A stretch of DNA of 64,000 bases from Theileria orientalis strain Shintoku (Eukaryota > Apicomplexa > Aconoidasida > Piroplasmida > Theileriidae). The translations under genes and the position numbers were made by a program. Shown piece by piece: positions 43,872 through 55,618 of this stretch. Numbering within the stretch: position 1 is the stretch's first letter; each line of letters opens with the position of its first letter. The stretch spans positions 930,001 through 994,000 of the forward strand of contig NC_025261.1 of the NCBI RefSeq assembly GCF_000740895.1, written 5' to 3'. A model generated the notes under the pieces. That model had not been told where the DNA came from. It made no database searches and saw only the letters and a list, made by a program, of their open reading frames with translations.

Positions 43872-45725
43872 TCAACAGGTAGATAAAAGTGACCTCAGCT
43901 TTTCAGAGTCGCAATTAAGTAAAATTGACCTGTAGTAGGCGTCCATCTCCTTCACGTTGTCCCAACCCTCATAGAGTTCTCTGCACTTGATGTGGCCACT
44001 GCTGGTGTCAACTTTGGTCATGTCGAATTTGTTGTAGAGCGGTATTGATGTGCACTTGTATCCGGACCTCGTCAGAAGCTCCTTCTTAAACGAACACGGG
44101 CCCGTCTCCATCACCACTTCTGGGTCCTCGATGTTTCTCAAAAAGTGCGTTGGCCCGTCGACCTCCAGTGCAATCATTTCATCATCCAGTATGATTCGAA
44201 TGTCAATGCTACGTTTTAATTGTTATTAGTTTATTTAGTTGCTTATATGGTGGTCAGTTTGATACCAGTAACCAACCAACCAATCGGTTAAATCACCAAC
44301 TGAAGCAGTAACTATCTTAATGACCAGTGTAACGTTGAATAGATAGTTGATAACGTGAATACCTCAGCAGGTCCGGCGTTATGATCTCAAGTTGATGTGG
44401 TATGTTTGCGCGTATCAAAAAGTCAGAGACCAGTTTCTGCGACTTTGAGATTATCTTTCCACTCTGCGCGTAGTTATGGCTCAACAAGTTCTCCTTGCAC
44501 ACTTCCATCAATCGGTCTATCTCATCACACTCGTCAGTAACCGCATCGTTCACCGCACCATCGCCTTTCCTAACATCAGCATGAATGCTGTGTCTTAGTG
44601 ACTTCAAAATCGAGTATAGCTGAGAAGGGTTAACTTAACTGCACTAACCTGGTTAATGTGTGCTAGTCTTTTCAGTGACAACTCATCGATGGTGTCTTCG
44701 AGCAACTTTGCGATTGTTTCCAATGCGTTGCTGAACACTTCTGCCAGTCTCACTTTGAGTATTGATAAGCTCCACAGTATTCTGATCAAGACACTCGTTT
44801 CCAGCTTACAGAAGTGAAGTATCTTTGTTATTCTACCAATCAGCTCATCGCTTCTTATGTTACATATAGATAAACACCATATAGCAGTGGCAACACTCTC
44901 TTGGAACCTTCTGTTTAGTTTCTTTTCACCCTTTCCGATGTGTATCCTATCCACTTTATGATCGCATCCATCAATTACTGTATCCTTCAAAGAACCCTCG
45001 TCTTTGTTCCTGTCTGCGGTCACTAAATTTCTTATTTCTATGTCCAAATACTTTGTAAACCTCTCAACTAGGTCTTTATAAAGTGGTTTGTGGTATATGC
45101 GATTTGATCCCAGGAACCTAAAATAACTGACCCAGACTCGAGGGTTTTTCAAATCCGGGTATATTTTGTTTTCGTAAATGTGGCTCACCACCTTCTTAAA
45201 GAACTCATCTGTCAGTGATGAACTCGGTTCCAGGAGTCTGAAGAAATGCCCAAATTTGCGTGAGCTGACAACTCTTTCCAAATCCAGCAGTAACCGTGAG
45301 GACAGTGCAGTCGTTATTTTGGGATCGCACAGACTTGAGTCCTGGAGTTTTTCAACGTATCGTAACAGGCTCTGCAGGTCCAAAGTAATATAGTTATCCA
45401 ACACCAGCTTGTAAAGCTGAGTTGGGTGGGAGTTTAACTGACTGGAAGTGGTATTTAAATTTTCCAAACTGTTATTAACAGAATTATCAACAGTAGCGTT
45501 ATTATCGTCCAGAAAACTTGAAGTTAATGCCGATTCTGGGAATGTGTGATCAGAATACAAGTTTAAATTCTGAGAACAGGCAATGTTTCCATAATTACTT
45601 ATGGAATACTTTGTTAAATTGTTAAATAACAGGTACTTCGAGAACTCAATGTACTTGAGTGAATTAATGGACCCGTTTGTGAATCTAAGAGTAGGAATCA
45701 GGTTCTTAAAATAAAAAATAGACAT
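43872..45725 (-). CDS. RAP-domain organellar RNA-binding protein
   Basis: Three exons: 45725-44649, 44619-44363, 44208-43872; 556 aa. The N-terminus (MSIFYFKNLIPTLRFTNGSI) is a typical mitochondrial leader. The central part is helical repeat (VATAIWCLSICNIRSDELIG; IRILWSLSILKVRLAEVFSN), the HPR/octotricopeptide style of apicomplexan organellar factors. The C-terminal RAP domain is clear: MIALEVDGPTHFLRN, ETGPCSFKKELLTRSGYKCT and SIPLYNKFD. RAP proteins bind RNA and are linked to mitochondrial rRNA stability or assembly. Introns are 29 and 154 nt. It is the second RAP/HPR gene in this window, but the two are not alike outside the motif. Confidence 0.9.
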
Positions 45726-46242
45726 GATGGCGTATATGCCCTTGAGATTAACGTGTATTTTAGCGATATGTATTATAACACATTAGTTTTAATTATGTTA
45801 AAATTAACAAAACATTATTTACTTCATTTGGGTAAATCACTTAAATCTGCTTGTAAAGAAGACTGTATAATTAACATTTTTGTTGTGTAAAAACTACATT
45901 TGGAAACTCAATAGTTAACTAAAAAACGTAAATATGTTTCAACAATCATTATGTGTAATAAATTAGACTTGTAAGAAGTGGCACCGATAACAGCCATCTT
46001 CCATTTAAAATTATTGAAGATATTTGGTAATATATTTCAAAACGCTATTGAACAAAACGTATGTGTATTAGACTAATTGTCCCCATTATCAAAAACGACG
46101 TCAGCGAATTTACATTGTCAGTCACTAAAATTTATAGATCAGCCCAAAATTGATTTATATTCAATATAAGTTTTTATTATTTGACATAGTTGGATAAAAA
46201 CTTGTATCACATATAGATAAAACTCGTAAAATCGTTTTCAAG
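45726..46242. other. Divergent AT-rich spacer
   Basis: Shared leader of the RAP gene (minus) and the p23 gene (plus). No ORF or RNA gene seen. Confidence 0.5.
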
Positions 46243-47262
46243 ATGCCGTACGTTTTTATCGATTTTATGTTGCCTTATTTATTTAGCAATAAATTGTCTC
46301 TAAATACTTTCTTTCCCTAATTTATAATACGTAGGCTAACTCCAACTTTGCTCTGGGCCCAGACCAAAGACGACCTTTTTTTGACGGTTGAGCTTACGAA
46401 GCCGTCCGATCTTAAGGTTGACCTGACTGACGATTCCTTCAAATTCTACGCCAAAAAGGACGGGAACGTTTACGAATTCGACTTCAAGTTCTTTAAGCCC
46501 GTGAAGTCCAGCGAGTACAAGAAGAAGGACCAGAGATTCCTTGAGTTCAAGGTTCCGAAGTCTTCTCCGGAATCGTGGTCCACACTTAACTCTTGCGGCA
46601 AGAAGCACTATATCAAATGTAACTGGGACAAGTGGTACGCTTATTTTAAGATTATGCATTGCCAAAAAATAATGAGGAAGTAGTTACATTGTTCTTTAGG
46701 GTCGACTCTGACGCCGAAGGAGATGAGTTGAACGACGGATTCGATATGCCTAACTTCGGTGGTAAATTTTAGTTCAATTAATCAGCTATTTATGCCGTGT
46801 ACACCAATGGACTGCCGAATCCATAGGGATTGTACATCAATATAAGTTCTAAATTTATCTGAGTTTAGTTAATTAGTTTGAGGGTCATACTTATGTAAAC
46901 GTGTATCTTGTGTCGATATTAACAAGCTGACACTAATATATGTAGACTTTGGAGATCTGGATATGAATGGAATGGACGGAATGGATGATGAATTGGATGA
47001 TTTGGACGACGAGAAGGAGGACGACAACGAGGACGAGGAGCTCGAGAAGACTGAGAAGAAGGAGAAGAAGCAGAAATCTCCAGACTGCAAAAACCCGAAT
47101 TGCCAGTGCGACCCGTGCGAGTGCACGCCTGAGAAAAACTGCGGAGGAGACGCAAACAAGGTCAAAAACGGCGGCTGCTGTAACTCGTGTGAATGTGAGC
47201 CGAAGCCAGAAGGAGAGCCGTGTTGCGGCCCGAACAAATGCTCAGAAGAGTGTCCATGTTAA
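46243..47262 (+). CDS. Hsp90 co-chaperone p23 (CS domain) with Cys-rich tail
   Basis: Four exons: 46243-46247, 46335-46634, 46700-46761, 46946-47262; 227 aa. Exon 1 is only ATGCC; joined to exon 2 it gives MPLTPTLLWAQTKDDLFLTV, the conserved p23 start. The CS fold runs to residue 103, ending CNWDKWVDSDAEGDE, where W-x-D-W-x-x-D/E-x-D is the p23 signature. An acidic stretch (MDDELDDLDDEKEDDNEDEE) follows, as in other p23 proteins, then an unexpected 60-residue tail with 15 Cys in C-x-C, C-x2-C and CC pairs (NCQCDPCEC, GGCCNSCECEP, EPCCGPNKCSEECPC). p23 stabilises ATP-bound Hsp90 in the cytosol. The tail is in the same exon and frame as the acidic region, so it belongs to this protein. Confidence 0.9.
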
Positions 47263-47569
47263 TTTATTTGTGTTCGAAAGTACGTGTGTAAGTTATTTTA
47301 TGTAAACGTGGCGTTTCAAAGCCGCGGAATCCACAGCGATGGGCTGACACATAAGCGTATTTGTGGTGTGTTTATGGGAATTTAAAGCCTTATGAAGTTA
47401 AAAGGGAAGTATTGAGTCGTTTGCGATGGAATTATTAAAAAAATAAAGGAAATCTAAAAAAGGTAAAATAAAAATTTTAAGATTGAATTTAAAGGCTAAG
47501 TTGCACCCCATCTTGAGGAGTGTAAATAAAATTATTTATTAATTAGCTCGTTAATTTTTCCAATCCGAA
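47263..47569. other. Spacer upstream of RPS6
   Basis: AT-rich with A-runs near 47430-47470; no gene. Holds the RPS6 promoter and leader. Confidence 0.5.
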
Positions 47570-48250
47570 ATGAAGCTTAACATAGCAAATCCCTTTACTG
47601 GGATGCAGAAGACAATCGAGATCGACGACGAGAAGAAACTCTTGCCTTTCTTTGAACGTCGTATGGGAACGGAGGTACCAGGCGACAGCATCGGCGACGA
47701 GTTTAAAGGATACGTGTTCAAAATATCAGGAGGAAACGATAAACAAGGATTCCCAATGATGCAAGGCGTATTGACGCCGGCGAGAGTGCGCCTGCTTTTC
47801 AAAAAGGGGATGAAGTGCTACAGGCCCAGAAGAACTGGAGAAATGAAGAGGAAATCAGTTCGCGGCTGCGTCGTGAGCGCTCAACTGTCAATTTTGAATT
47901 TGGTGTTGGTCAAGAAGGGCCCTCAGGAAGTTCCTGGACTAACGGATCAGGAGGCCCCCAGAAGGCTGGGACCGAAAAGGGCCAGCAAGATAAGGAAGCT
48001 GTTTAACCTGGGACCGAACGACGACGTAAGGAAGTTTGTGGTGCGTCGCAAGATCGAAGGCAGGAATAAAACAAAGGCGCCTAAGATTCAAAGACTCGTA
48101 ACGGCCCAGAGACTACAGAGGAAGAGAAGGCTGCTGAAGGAGACCAAGGAAAAGGCTAAGAGGAATAAGCTGAAGATGGAAGAGTACAGGAAGATGGTAC
48201 ACGAGTATCGCTCGCGACAGAAATCAGCCAACTCCCCAAAGGCTGGGTAA
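47570..48250 (+). CDS. RPS6: 40S ribosomal protein S6
   Basis: Single exon, 226 aa. It begins [20 protein letters not shown] and contains the eS6 signature [20 protein letters not shown], then [32 protein letters not shown] and a long basic helix ([20 protein letters not shown]). The protein is somewhat shorter than animal S6 (about 249 aa), and the usual RRxSS phosphorylation cluster is reduced to KSANSPKAG. Codon use is GC-ended, in keeping with high expression. No intron is present. Confidence 0.98.
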   Translation: MKLNIANPFTGMQKTIEIDDEKKLLPFFERRMGTEVPGDSIGDEFKGYVFKISGGNDKQGFPMMQGVLTPARVRLLFKKGMKCYRPRRTGEMKRKSVRGCVVSAQLSILNLVLVKKGPQEVPGLTDQEAPRRLGPKRASKIRKLFNLGPNDDVRKFVVRRKIEGRNKTKAPKIQRLVTAQRLQRKRRLLKETKEKAKRNKLKMEEYRKMVHEYRSRQKSANSPKAG

Positions 48251-48371
48251 CTGCGCTTGTTGGGTTTAATATCTTCGATTATTCAGTATTTATTGTTTAT
48301 TATACATAGATTTATTTTTTTATATTGGTATTTTAATCGGTGTTGCGTCAAATATATACCACGAATAGAAA

Positions 48372-49786
48372 ATGTCGAGTTTATCGGTGATGCTCATTCC
48401 CTCGAGAATGTTAGTAAAAAAGTAGAATATACAAGAATATGTATACAATTTAGTGATATCAGGGACTAATTTTTAATTTTTAGGAACCTGCAAATACTAA
48501 AACAGAGGAAACAGAGCGCAAATTTGGGATATTCTCTGTTGAAACGAAAAAGTGATGCACTAACATCGAAGTTTCACAGACTTCTAAGAGCAACAATACA
48601 AGTAGGGAGTCGTAGTTAATTAGTTTGAAATATTGCAGAGCAGCTATTAATATTGTGTGAGTAAAAGATGGGAAAGTGACTAATTTTACACAATCAAGTG
48701 TAACTGCTACCACGGATAACAAATAGACATTAAAAATAAAAATAAGTAGGGTAAGGAGAAGTTGGTTGAAGGCCTGAGAGAGGCGAGTTACTCACTGGCG
48801 AACGCCGTGTGGTCGGCGGAGGATTTTAAGAGCCTGGTGATAGAGTCGGTCGGGCGTCCCTCAGCAACACTGAAGCTGCGCGGAGAGAACATAGCAGGAG
48901 TGCTACTGCCAGTATTCACACTACACACAGATCCAACAGCAGATGGTCAGTGCCTGTGTACACATATTTTAGTTGATAGCATTGGATAATTCGTATGTTA
49001 CACAGCTATTTAAGCGTTTTGATTATGGGAATAAATAGTAAATTAACAGAGATAACAGTTTACTGATTTAATTATTTAACAATATTAGTGAGAATAAGTT
49101 CAGTTATAATGATATAATCTACATGTAGTATTGGCAAATTTGAGCCTGAGCAGCGGCGGAAACGCTATACAATCAGTAAAAACTGCACACTTGGCAGCAC
49201 TGGAATTGATGGTGGAGTTAGCATCACTACAAGTTAGTACAGTTGATATTGACTACGTTGAATAGATAAAAAGAAAGTTTTATATGTGGATTCGTAATAT
49301 TAGCTTTGTTGATTCAGTAATTTAATGGAATTTTTAGATATCGTTCATAATATTGAATGAGGAAATAAGAATGACAAATCGAAGAATAAACGCTCTGGAT
49401 AATGTAAATTTAAAATTAACTAGATGTTGGATATTTAGTTGAATAATTAGTTAAGTATCTAGTTAAGTGACTAGGTGTATGTGTAATAGTTTGCTAAATA
49501 ACGAATATTTTGGGAAATAATTAACGTATATAGGTTTTAATACCAAGAATTGATTTAAATTTACAACATATACTGAGAGAATTAGACGAAATGGAACGTG
49601 AGGAATTTTATAGGTAGGCTTGCTTAGAAAAATTAAATAGTAAAATCTGATGTGTGTGATAAAAATGAGTATTTTAGACTGAAAATGATAAAAAAAATAA
49701 AAGAAAAGGAATCAAACACAATAGAATCGGCCAGAAAACATCAACAATCATTATTCGACCATATAGATGATGATATAGTTGTGTGA
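48372..49786 (+). CDS. VMA8: V-type H+-ATPase subunit D
   Basis: Seven exons: 48372-48409, 48484-48601, 48750-48945, 49129-49232, 49338-49403, 49534-49613, 49678-49786; 236 aa. Family blocks fall in order: IPSRM-NLQILKQRKQSANLG, LLKRKSDALTSKFHRLL, REASYSLANAVWSAEDFKSL, LRGENIAGVLLPVF, TAHLAALELMVELASLQISF, NRRINALDNVLIPRIDLNLQ and LDEMEREEFYRLKMIKKIK. Subunit D is the central rotor shaft of the V1 sector, coupling ATP hydrolysis to proton pumping. Much of the gene is intron and AT-rich. All joins are in phase and match the family, so the model is secure. Confidence 0.96.
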
Positions 49787-49992
49787 AACATGCTTAAAAT
49801 TAATTTTATAATGATATATTTACACATGGTTCTAATATGATGCTGCGGTTCAGAACAGTGGAGCGTGTTTGAAATATCCACTCATGGTTGAGTAAATGTT
49901 AAAACTGAGTTTTAAAAACATAATATAATTAGTAGATTTTAAATATAAATGGAGTTGTAAGAAGGTAATTTTAAATAAATGGAAGAATAAGC

Positions 49993-51147
49993 ATGGAATC
50001 CTCGAGCGATGATGCCTTTAAGGTAAAGTGGACTAGATTTAAAGGACATTACGTCCCATTCCTTCTACAAAATTTAGAAGGCCAGTGTCCACTGATTTGC
50101 CTGTCAAACATTTTGTTTTTAAACAGAAGGCTGGAACTGCCGAAGGGATGCAAGCAAATACATTTTGAAAGCTTATGTACATATATATCCTCAGCACTCC
50201 CGGATTTTAACTCAGAATGGGTATGTGTAAGTGTTAAATGGAATATTTAGGTAACTTCGATACTAGTGTCCCTGAAAAAGGGGCTGTTGTTCAACTGCAA
50301 GTTCGACTCGACAAAGGTGTACATAGAAAGTGATGCGGAGCAGCTGTTTCAAACATTTGGAATTCCGATAAAACACGGATGGATAGCAGATCCAATTGCA
50401 TATGGGCCACTAACAAGGTTAAACTACGACGAGTTGCTGGAAAAATTAACAATATATCAGTGTAAAATAGAAGAAGAAAAGTTAAAATCATACGTAGAAA
50501 AGGATTTAAATGAAGAAAGTGGAGAAAGCGGACGAGAAGAGAAGGTAATAAAAGAAAAGGAAGAATCACGAGGCGATTTGGAAAAGGAATTTGAACAAAT
50601 GAAGCTAAGTGAGGATCATGAGGAAGGTGTTGAGTGTGTAGGCAAAGAAGCCGAGGATGGACGAGAAGATAAGAACGATAAAAGGTGTAATGGAGCAGGT
50701 GATGGTCATACGGGCGATGATAAGAAGACAGAAGACGAACGAAAGGTCGATGAAAAGAAGGCTGATGAAGCGAATCTTGAGGGAAAGAGAGAAGATGATG
50801 ACTTTGATGATGATACGGCGACGATGGCCATGGATTTCCTGGATAGATACGCTACACAGCTGACGGAATACGGAATAAAGGTGCTGAAGCACGAGATACC
50901 TGAAAAGAAACTGGTGGCCTTGTACAGAAATAACCACTTCCTGGTGGTGACAATGCACAACGGGAGGATATTCGCACTGGTAACAGACTCGGCGTTCTAC
51001 GACCACCAGTGTGTCTGGGAATCGCTGGAAAACTCAGAGTACTTCGACGAAAACTTCAACCACTACGTGCCAAAGGAGACCGAGGTGAAGAAGCAGTCGC
51101 TGCTGGCAAAGTGGAAGAGAGCGTTCAAGAGGAAACCGAGAAGATGA
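49993..51147 (+). CDS. MINDY-family deubiquitinase
   Basis: Two exons: 49993-50220 and 50251-51147, separated by a 30-nt intron; 374 aa. MINDY motifs are QNLEGQCPLICLSNILFLNR with the catalytic Gln and Cys, FQTFGIPIKHGWIADPIAYG, ATQLTEYGIKVLKHEI, then LVALYRNNHFLVVTMHNGRI with the catalytic His, and LVTDSAFYDHQCVWESLEN. These enzymes trim K48-linked polyubiquitin. Between the two catalytic halves is a charged Glu/Lys/Asp insertion of about 130 residues (about nt 50440-50810), absent from animal MINDY proteins. The C-terminus is basic (KWKRAFKRKPRR) and lacks the MIU ubiquitin-binding motifs seen in human MINDY1/2. Confidence 0.92.
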
Positions 51148-51372
51148 ACTCTGAGCGGAGGCTAAGTAAAAAGCGCAGAAGGTAAACTTATAATTTGGTA
51201 CGTAAAATTCTGTGTTCATATTAGTAAATCTGCGGAGACAGCAGGAAATAATACAGAAAAAAAATAAGTGTACTTAAAGAAAGTAGGGGAGGTGATGGTG
51301 TATAGTAAATATTTTTAATTGAGAGGCAGTGTACCAAGTTAGTGGATGTAAAAATATATAAAGTGCGGAGAT

Positions 51373-53977
51373 GTGATGTCGCAATTTCGGGAAACGTTCA
51401 CGAGGGGCAGTAAGAAGGACTCAGTCCTCTCTTACGACGACTTTGCATCGAGGATCTTCACAAGCGGCTTTATGCTCTGCTTCCTCCTCCCGATAACGAT
51501 TTACCTGTTCAAAAAGTGGTTTTTTGGCATGAGGGCCAGGATTCCACAAAAGTACCGCCTGTCGGATGTACATATAGAGAGTAAAAAGCAGCCATGTGCT
51601 CACTGCGGATGTTCCATCTGCAAGAAGAGGAGGAAGGAGGAAGACCTCAACAAACTTAAGTTTAAAGACCACCTCAAGCTTTCGAGGATGCTTCAAGTGT
51701 TAGTGCTGGCATTTTTCTGGTGGATGGTGATATACTTGATAGCAGGTACGTTAAGCGCCGAATTGGGACGAAAACTTAAATAAGGTAGATATGTGTGTGA
51801 AGAAGAGCTTGTACGAGAGCTTGCGGCCTTACGAATGTGTAGGAATAAACCCCGATGACAACATTAAAAAGTTTGACCCTTTTGAGTTGCTGGGTCTGTC
51901 GACGGACGCGACCAAGAAGGACATACAGAAGGCGTACCGCCACCTGTCCCTGAAGTATCACCCGGATAGGAATCCAAACGATCCGGAAATGTCGGCACAC
52001 TTCGTGCTAATAACGAAGGCCTACAGGACGCTGACAAACGATGTAAGTGCCTAGTTCCATAGATAGTACGAATGAGATGGTGAGTGAAGCTAACAATTTG
52101 TGTAGATTTCTCGTATGAACTACGCGAAGTATGGAAATCCCGATGGGCCGGGAATGATGAAGATAGGCATAGGTCTTCCAAGGTAAGCTGTAGGAACACA
52201 TGGTTTAGCCAGCCACGAAAATGGTTATCTATACCGTTATTTGCTATGTAGAGAAATATGCATTAAGGCACTTATGGAAAATTGTGTTTTAGGTTCCTTA
52301 TTGATGAAAACAATCAAATTGTTATATTGTCATTATTTTTCCTAATATTGTTGATAGTTGTTCCCTCTTTATTCTTATGGTATTATCGCACACAAAAAAA
52401 CTTTACAAGTGAGTTTCAAAAAGTGACTGCCATAGTTGGCGACCGACTGGCAGCTAGGATGTAGAACATATCTATTCCTTGGTTATATAACACGACGATG
52501 CCTATGGTTTAGTAAATGCCCATAGTTATCATATACTAACATAATAGATACTGAATATTAAATTTTAAATAGCACTCATGGTTTATAATTAGCAACCGGA
52601 GTTCGAGTTGAGACTTTGCAGCTCATATATTACTCGATCAACGAGAACACGCGTTACAAGTCGTTCCCAGAGGTGTACTCGTGTTCCACGGAGCTTCTGG
52701 AAGTGCCGTACCACTCAAGTCAGGAAGCGGAGCTGAGGAAGTACGTGTACGTGGCAGGAGACTACAAGAGAAAAAACGTCTCAGCGGAGACGTTCAGGAA
52801 CTTTATACTACTGATATGCCACCTTAACAGAGTGGATGACCTGAGTCCGCAGCTGACGAAGGCACTGAAGGAGATACTGAAGTACAGCATGGTGGTGACA
52901 CAGTGTATGTTGGACGTGGCAGTGGTGAAGGGATGGTTGCTGACCTTCAGGTCAGCGCTGGACTTCAGAAGAGGGATTCTGCACGGACTCAGCGGAAGGA
53001 ACCTGTCGCTGCTGCAAGTGCCGCACTTCACAGAGGAGGAAGTTAACCACGTGACGAGAGGCAAAAATAGCCTGAAGCAGGTGGAGCAATACGTGAAAAG
53101 CGAGGAGAAGAGAGGACTGAATAACATGACGAGTGCACAGAGAGCGGACGTGGAGGAGTTCTGCAAGTACTTCCCGGACGTGACGCTCGAGGTAGACGTG
53201 TACGTGGAGGACGAGGATGACATATACCAGGGGGACCTGATGACAGTGGAGATAAGGCTGACCAGAAACAACGTGAAGCCTGGTCACCTGGTGGGGCCGA
53301 TACACGCGCCGCAGTTCCCGTACGTGAAGTACGAGCAGTACTACTTCCTGCTGACGTTCCCGCCAGCAATGAACAACATCACGAAGGACGCCTCGGGGAA
53401 CTACGTGCAGACGAAGGACCACAAGGGGGCGGACCACAAAGGTACAATTTGGCAACAAGCAGATTAGAATATTTGATTGATTAGTTACTTTGTTAAATAG
53501 ACTGGTTAGTAGTGCGTACTGTGCATTTAGTTGAATTAAGGATAGATAGCTGCAACGTCTACAGATAATTAGTAGTGTGGATGTGTAACCTAATGGCAAA
53601 TGTTGATTGATTGTGTTATAGATTCCGAAAAGGAGGAGAGAGAAGGAAAAGATTGGGAAAATAACATTTTCTTGAACTTTAGCACAACGTCAAGCAGGGA
53701 ACACCAGATAGTGGAGAAGATGCAACTAGTGGCAGAGAAAAGCGGAATTAACACGCTGTGCGTAACAGCAGTGAACGACTCGTACTTCGGAGCAGAAGTG
53801 TCAGTGCTGAAGAAGTACAACGTGCTGCCGTTGAACGTGGAAAAGGTGTCGGAAGGACTGAAGATACACCCAGAGGACCTGAAGTTGGACGAAGATCAGA
53901 ACCCTATCACAAAAATGCTGGGAGAGTTGCTGACGGCGGAATCATCAGATGAAGAGGAAGTGGAGGTGCTAGAATAA
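51373..53977 (+). CDS. SEC63: Translocation protein Sec63
   Basis: Six exons: 51373-51745, 51789-52042, 52106-52182, 52293-52408, 52593-53441, 53622-53977; 674 aa. Three membrane segments (FMLCFLLPITIYLFKKWFF; LQVLVLAFFWWMVIYLIA; ILSLFFLILLIVVPSLFLWY) surround a lumenal J domain with the HPD motif (LSLKYHPDRNPNDPE) and the GNPDGPG-x-x-x-x-GIGLPRF turn typical of Sec63. The C-terminal Brl/Sec63 domain includes LLQVPHFTEEEVNHVTRG and FPDVTLEVDVYVEDEDDIYQ, ending in an acidic tail. It recruits BiP to the Sec61 channel for post-translational import into the ER. A Cys cluster (CAHCGCSICKKRR) in the first loop is unusual. Confidence 0.96.
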
Positions 53978-54350
53978 TCTTGTATCAGTAGAGGATACAC
54001 GGTTAATTGTATGTTGTCTATGAGTGCGTAAATGTGTTAATGTGCGTAATAATAAGTGTGTAAATATGTGTTAAAGTGAAATTGTGCTAATGTGATAGTG
54101 TAACTGCCAAAATATAGACAGATGTATGGATGTAACGGTGTACGGTAATGGCTAGCTGTAGTCATTACACAAAAAAACAGATATGAATAATAAATAAGTG
54201 ATATAAATATGGATTTATATGTGTTTACAGGAAGTGTGCATAATAAAAAAAATACGTGGCAAAAGTTGAATCTGGCAGAGTAGATTCAATGCTCTGTGCA
54301 AAGTACACATTGATGAATTAAATGTAAAAAGTGAATTAAAATATATAAAA
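53978..54350. other. Spacer, no gene seen
   Basis: AT-rich with many GTGTAA / TGTTAA runs near 54020-54110; no ORF or RNA gene. Confidence 0.5.
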
Positions 54351-55289
54351 ATGAATACATATAAAGAAATAATGAACGATAGTAAACTCACTATCAAGGA
54401 TAAAATAATAGAAAAAATCCAAAAAAAAAATATGGAACTTTTATATAGTGAAAGAACAGTGAAGTGTGACCACTGTGAAATAGAAGAAGTGCTGGAAAAA
54501 AATAGAATACTGGAAAGCAAATACAATGAAACGTTCGACTCGCTGAATAAAGTGAGAGCAATAGTACTGGAAGTGTCGGAACAGTTGCTGGAAAAGGAGT
54601 TCAGAATAACACATCTGGAAAAGAACCTACACGATTCAGAGAAGAAGGTGAGCCAATATGAAGAAAAGGTTAATGAGATGAGCGAAAGAATGTGTCAGCT
54701 GAAGACGGAGTTGAAGGAAGAAAATGGGATTTTGGAGAACCAAATAAGAAGAATGACGGAAATAATAAGAGACAAGGACGCGAAGATACTCGCAATGAAC
54801 AAGGACAACTCGAGAGCGGGACTGGAGATGAAGGAGATGAAAAAAAAGAACACGGAGCTCATGGCGCAGCTGGAAACGACGTGCGATAACCTGAACACGA
54901 TAGTGAGGGAGACGAACGAGAGGGAGAAGATGCTGAACAACCTGGAAAACGAGTTGAAGAACAAGCAGATTGAGCGCCAGAAACTGTACCTTAACGAGAT
55001 CAACAGGAACAAGAGAATGTTCATCAACATAAAGGCGAAGGAGAACATGATGGGTCAGATCATCCACGACAAGAACACGAAGATAAGTGACATGAGTAAG
55101 GAGATAAGGGTTTTGCACGACAAGCTGGAGAGGATATCCACTGCGTTCAGCGAAATAGCGCTAAACGGCTACGAGGACAGCAAACACGTGCTCGCGATAT
55201 CGAACTCTACGAAGAGCAAGGTCGAGTGCACGGTCTCGACGCCCTGCGACATGAAGATGTTAAACGGAACTGCAAAGATAACGATTTAG
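54351..55289 (+). CDS. Unknown coiled-coil protein
   Basis: Single exon, 312 aa. Nearly the whole length (about residues 40-265) is a heptad coiled coil rich in Glu, Lys, Asn and Met (LEKEFRITHLEKNLHDSEKK; KNTELMAQLETTCDNLNTIV). One CDHCEIEEV motif sits at residue 40. The C-terminal 45 residues lose the heptads (LAISNSTKSKVECTVSTPCD). Codon use shifts from AT-rich at the start to GC-rich at the end of the gene. No family recognised; likely structural, for example centrosomal or cytoskeletal, which is a guess from shape only. Confidence 0.75.
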   Translation: MNTYKEIMNDSKLTIKDKIIEKIQKKNMELLYSERTVKCDHCEIEEVLEKNRILESKYNETFDSLNKVRAIVLEVSEQLLEKEFRITHLEKNLHDSEKKVSQYEEKVNEMSERMCQLKTELKEENGILENQIRRMTEIIRDKDAKILAMNKDNSRAGLEMKEMKKKNTELMAQLETTCDNLNTIVRETNEREKMLNNLENELKNKQIERQKLYLNEINRNKRMFINIKAKENMMGQIIHDKNTKISDMSKEIRVLHDKLERISTAFSEIALNGYEDSKHVLAISNSTKSKVECTVSTPCDMKMLNGTAKITI

Positions 55290-55363
55290 GCCTCAGAAGA
55301 GTGAGCGAGCACGCACTACTCTGTTAAGGTTATACTTAAAGCACATACGTGGTATATTGTGAA

Positions 55364-55558
55364 TACATACAAGTATGCTGTGTGTACTTAAACATAGTGT
55401 ATAATCATACAAGTATGCTGTGTGTATTGTATGTACATACGACTACATTGTATGTACATAAAGTGCCATGTAGGTAAGACTATATTGTGTATACGTACAC
55501 TTGATATATACGTACTACCATAGTGTATATACATACACATGCTAAATATGTATATGGT
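55364..55558. repeat. Degenerate TGTATGTACATA-type repeat region
   Basis: Two near-identical copies of CATACAAGTATGCTGTGTGT (at about 55367 and 55407) are followed by diverging TGTATGTACATAC units. It is in the convergent spacer between the coiled-coil gene and the thioredoxin-fold gene. Confidence 0.8.
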
Positions 55559-55618
55559 ACACAGTATACAAGTATAGTGCAAAAAACACACATAAATCAC
55601 ATAGGAACACATAACACA

